64,000 nt of DNA, from the NCBI GenBank assembly GCA_016617495.1, contig WYCU01000003.1:186001-250000 (forward strand). Reading direction: 5' to 3'. The notes beneath the pieces were generated by a model. It was not told where the DNA came from. It made no database searches and was given only the letters and a program-made list of their open reading frames with translations. The position numbers were made by a program, and so were the translations under genes. Of the stretch, positions 62,532-64,000 are shown piece by piece. Origin of the DNA: Azonexaceae bacterium s22 (GTDB taxonomy: Bacteria; Pseudomonadota; Gammaproteobacteria; Burkholderiales; Rhodocyclaceae). Numbering within the stretch: position 1 is the first letter of the stretch; each line of letters starts with the position of its first letter.

Positions 62532-62852
62532 ATGTCAGGCCAAGCCGGAACCCACGAAAATCCAGCCGTAGGAGTGATTCCTGCTGCGCCTTGGCGAGTT
62601 CAGGCAGTATCGTTGATCCCAGATTTCAAACTGGCGGTCAGTTTTTGCGATGGCAGCAGCGGCGTTGTGGATTGCTCAAGCATCCAGAACAGCACCAATC
62701 CGGGCATCTACGCCCCCTTGGCTACCCCGGAATATTTCGCCAAAGTGAAACTGGAACTCGGCGTAATTACATGGCCCAATGGCGCCGACCTCGACCCAAG
62801 CTGGCTCCATGCCGAGTTAGCGGGAAATAAAACGTGGTCTGTCCCCTTTTAG
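62532..62852 (+). CDS. DUF2442 domain protein
   Basis: 106 residues from ATG 62532 (MSGQAGTHENPAVGVIPAA). The DUF2442 pattern is LIPDFKLAVSFCDGSSGVVD ... PLATPEYFAKVKLELGVITWPNGADLDPSWLHAE. Many DUF2442 genes are the second member of a toxin-antitoxin-like pair with DUF4160; no DUF4160 gene is found upstream here, so this may be an orphan. The extreme C-terminus KTWSVPF is encoded by gtggtctgtcccctttt, a stretch resembling a mobile-element border; it is an inference only. Confidence 0.78.
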   Translation: MSGQAGTHENPAVGVIPAAPWRVQAVSLIPDFKLAVSFCDGSSGVVDCSSIQNSTNPGIYAPLATPEYFAKVKLELGVITWPNGADLDPSWLHAELAGNKTWSVPF

Positions 62853-63143
62853 TTAATCTATCCAATTGCCGCCACGCAATTCTGATTCCAAAATCAGCTG
62901 TGGACTTTTATAGCCGTGCGTTCCAGTTGATAGATCGTGATAAATTTCTTGGCTTCGGCAAACTGATCCCAATCAATGCAGTATTCACGAGCGACACGAC
63001 TGGCGTAGGGCTCCTTACATGGCAAGGGCTGTATGACGCATACGAATCCTCATCCAGCGCTCAACCTCGGTCGCTGGAAGCTATGTAATAAAACCACGCA
63101 GCGCCGATCACCTCTACCGCAATACTCCTGAAACCTATTACGT
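62853..63143. other. Gap with no supportable gene
   Basis: A + frame of 84 codons (62834-63088) starts with GTG inside the DUF2442 3' end and has no ribosome site. Its second half (LIDRDKFLGFGKLIPINAVF) looks protein-like and could be a remnant of a lost gene, but I cannot support it as a functional CDS. Confidence 0.5.
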
Positions 63144-63869
63144 ATGGCAAAAATCAAACAGGTCATCATTGAACAGATATACCGCCAGCTTGACGGTAGG
63201 TTCTTCTCCATTCCAGACTTCGAAGTTATATTTCCCGACGATTCCAATGTTTACGTAGAAATCTCCTTCAGACATGACTCGTCATATTTCTTCTCCATGT
63301 CAGAAGAGTACGAGCATCAGTCAGGCATTGCAGCGCTTACGGGACATCTTGAACGAAAGAAAAAACCGCACACAAAAGAGGCTCCGGGTGACTTCAAAGC
63401 AGTCGAGTGGCACATTCACTCGGATTTTGACGCAGCGCTCTCCCGAATTAATACATGGTGCGAAAATCTTAGTAGCGAATTGAGGGCTAAAACACCCGCG
63501 TTGAAGGAGCTTGAAGCACTGCGTGCTCAGTTCGATGAGAGATTCTCTGCTGATGTTCCCGACCCAGAAAATCGCTTTACGCCAGATGAACTTGCTTCGC
63601 TCGCTCAAAAATTTGACTTGCTTCAGGAAAAGCTAACAGCGTTAGAGGAACAACATCAAATCACCAAGCAAGAGTTGGATGCCGCGCTGGCGGATATCAA
63701 ATCGATCAAGGACACCGCGACCAATTTACCCAAAGGGTTATGGGCCAAGATAACTAAAAGCAGAATTGTTGCTCTAATGGGACGAGTGGCATTATCCCCA
63801 GAAGGGCGCAAGTTCATGCTCGATGCAGCTGAAAAGCTGCTCCTAAGTAACAACACAACACCAAAATAA
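63144..63869 (+). CDS. Hypothetical coiled-coil protein in an accessory segment
   Basis: 241 residues from ATG 63144 (MAKIKQVIIEQIYRQLDGRFF), lower GC and different codon use from the rest of the window. N-terminal domain (about 1-110) with FFSIPDFEVIFPDDSNVYVEI and FKAVEWHIHSDFDAALSRIN; a coiled coil (about 115-200) rich in Leu, Glu, Lys; a short C-terminal segment RIVALMGRVALSPEGRKFML, possibly a membrane-binding helix. Not recognised. It looks acquired by transfer. No partner gene is adjacent inside the window. Confidence 0.7.
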   Translation: MAKIKQVIIEQIYRQLDGRFFSIPDFEVIFPDDSNVYVEISFRHDSSYFFSMSEEYEHQSGIAALTGHLERKKKPHTKEAPGDFKAVEWHIHSDFDAALSRINTWCENLSSELRAKTPALKELEALRAQFDERFSADVPDPENRFTPDELASLAQKFDLLQEKLTALEEQHQITKQELDAALADIKSIKDTATNLPKGLWAKITKSRIVALMGRVALSPEGRKFMLDAAEKLLLSNNTTPK

Positions 63870-63983
63870 ACAACAATAGGGAACAGGCCAAGGTTTCCGC
63901 AAAGTAACGGAAATCACGCGGCGAAAAACAACGCCGAACCGTCCTCTATAGGTTATCTAGCAGCGCGTCCCGATCAATTTCAA

Positions 63984-64000
63984 ATTGTCGCGGTCGACCT
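63984..64000 (+). repeat. Interspersed core/A-tract motif, copy 12 (cut by the window end)
   Basis: Core ATTGTCGCGGTCGAC at 63984-63998, preceded by ATCAATTTCAA; the A-tract arm lies beyond the window. Same orientation as copy 11, so the two bracket the accessory segment. Confidence 0.85.

Noticed and set aside
62834-63088. 84-codon + frame after DUF2442
   Set aside because: GTG start inside the DUF2442 end, no ribosome site and no recognisable family; kept only as a possible remnant.
63919-63936. 5-bp stem hairpin CGGCG/CGCCG with A-rich loop
   Set aside because: Too short and without a T-run to call a terminator.

Overview
The window looks like chromosomal DNA from a GC-rich betaproteobacterium, most likely a Rhodocyclales member (Dechloromonas/Azonexus-like). 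This is inferred from gene content: a complete glrK-qseG-glrR locus, yfiRNB, two heavy-metal RND efflux operons with DUF3240, bactofilin, Tex, RlhA and RlmJ. No sequence search could be run, so the taxonomic call is provisional. Coding density is high and almost every gene is intact. Only about the last 1.9 kb looks like accessory DNA: it is more AT-rich, sparsely coding, and carries a DUF2442 gene and an unrecognised coiled-coil protein.

Layout: (1) 60-3860, msrB and a 1082-residue cadherin/delta-60 repeat surface protein. (2) 3928-8819, a radical SAM/thioesterase pair and a LysR gene divergent from a dioxygenase-b561-yceI-yceI operon. (3) 8892-11901, a DUF465 gene, the c-di-GMP module yfiRNB and tRNA-Arg(ACG). 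(4) 11979-17643, an orphan lipoyl-domain protein, then glrK-qseG-glrR flanked on both sides by genes (BON-domain protein and bactofilin) that carry predicted sigma-54 promoters and GlrR palindromes. (5) 17701-28211, mostly housekeeping: ettA, a transglutaminase, methyltransferases, rlhA, yaeQ, rhodanese. (6) 28304-37779, a first metal RND operon, a DedA-rhodanese fusion and a QseBC-like two-component system, followed by a 38-codon ORF behind a strong sigma-54 promoter match. (7) 38023-47436, ylqF, prfC, a 7TM diguanylate cyclase, a mutarotase and rlmJ. (8) 47449-55414, a two-component system (with a MazG-like gene) divergent from a czcCBA-type operon. (9) 55568-62140, a cation:dicarboxylate/amino-acid symporter, a gamma carbonic anhydrase, tex and a large alpha/beta hydrolase.

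The strongest unexplained signal is an interspersed motif of about 39 bp that I find 12 times in 64 kb: a 15-bp core ATTGTCGCGGTCGAC (or ..GGTCAAC), then two A-rich tracts about one helical turn apart, always on the same side of the core. Copies occur in both orientations, between genes and inside genes, and several overlap start codons or leaders. Core plus phased A-tracts is the architecture of DNA uptake sequences such as the Pasteurellaceae USS, but a protein-binding or chromosome-organising element is equally possible. A second set of observations is regulatory: three sigma-54 promoters, two GlrR-type palindromes, and a different 6-N5-6 direct repeat in front of each of the two RND operons.
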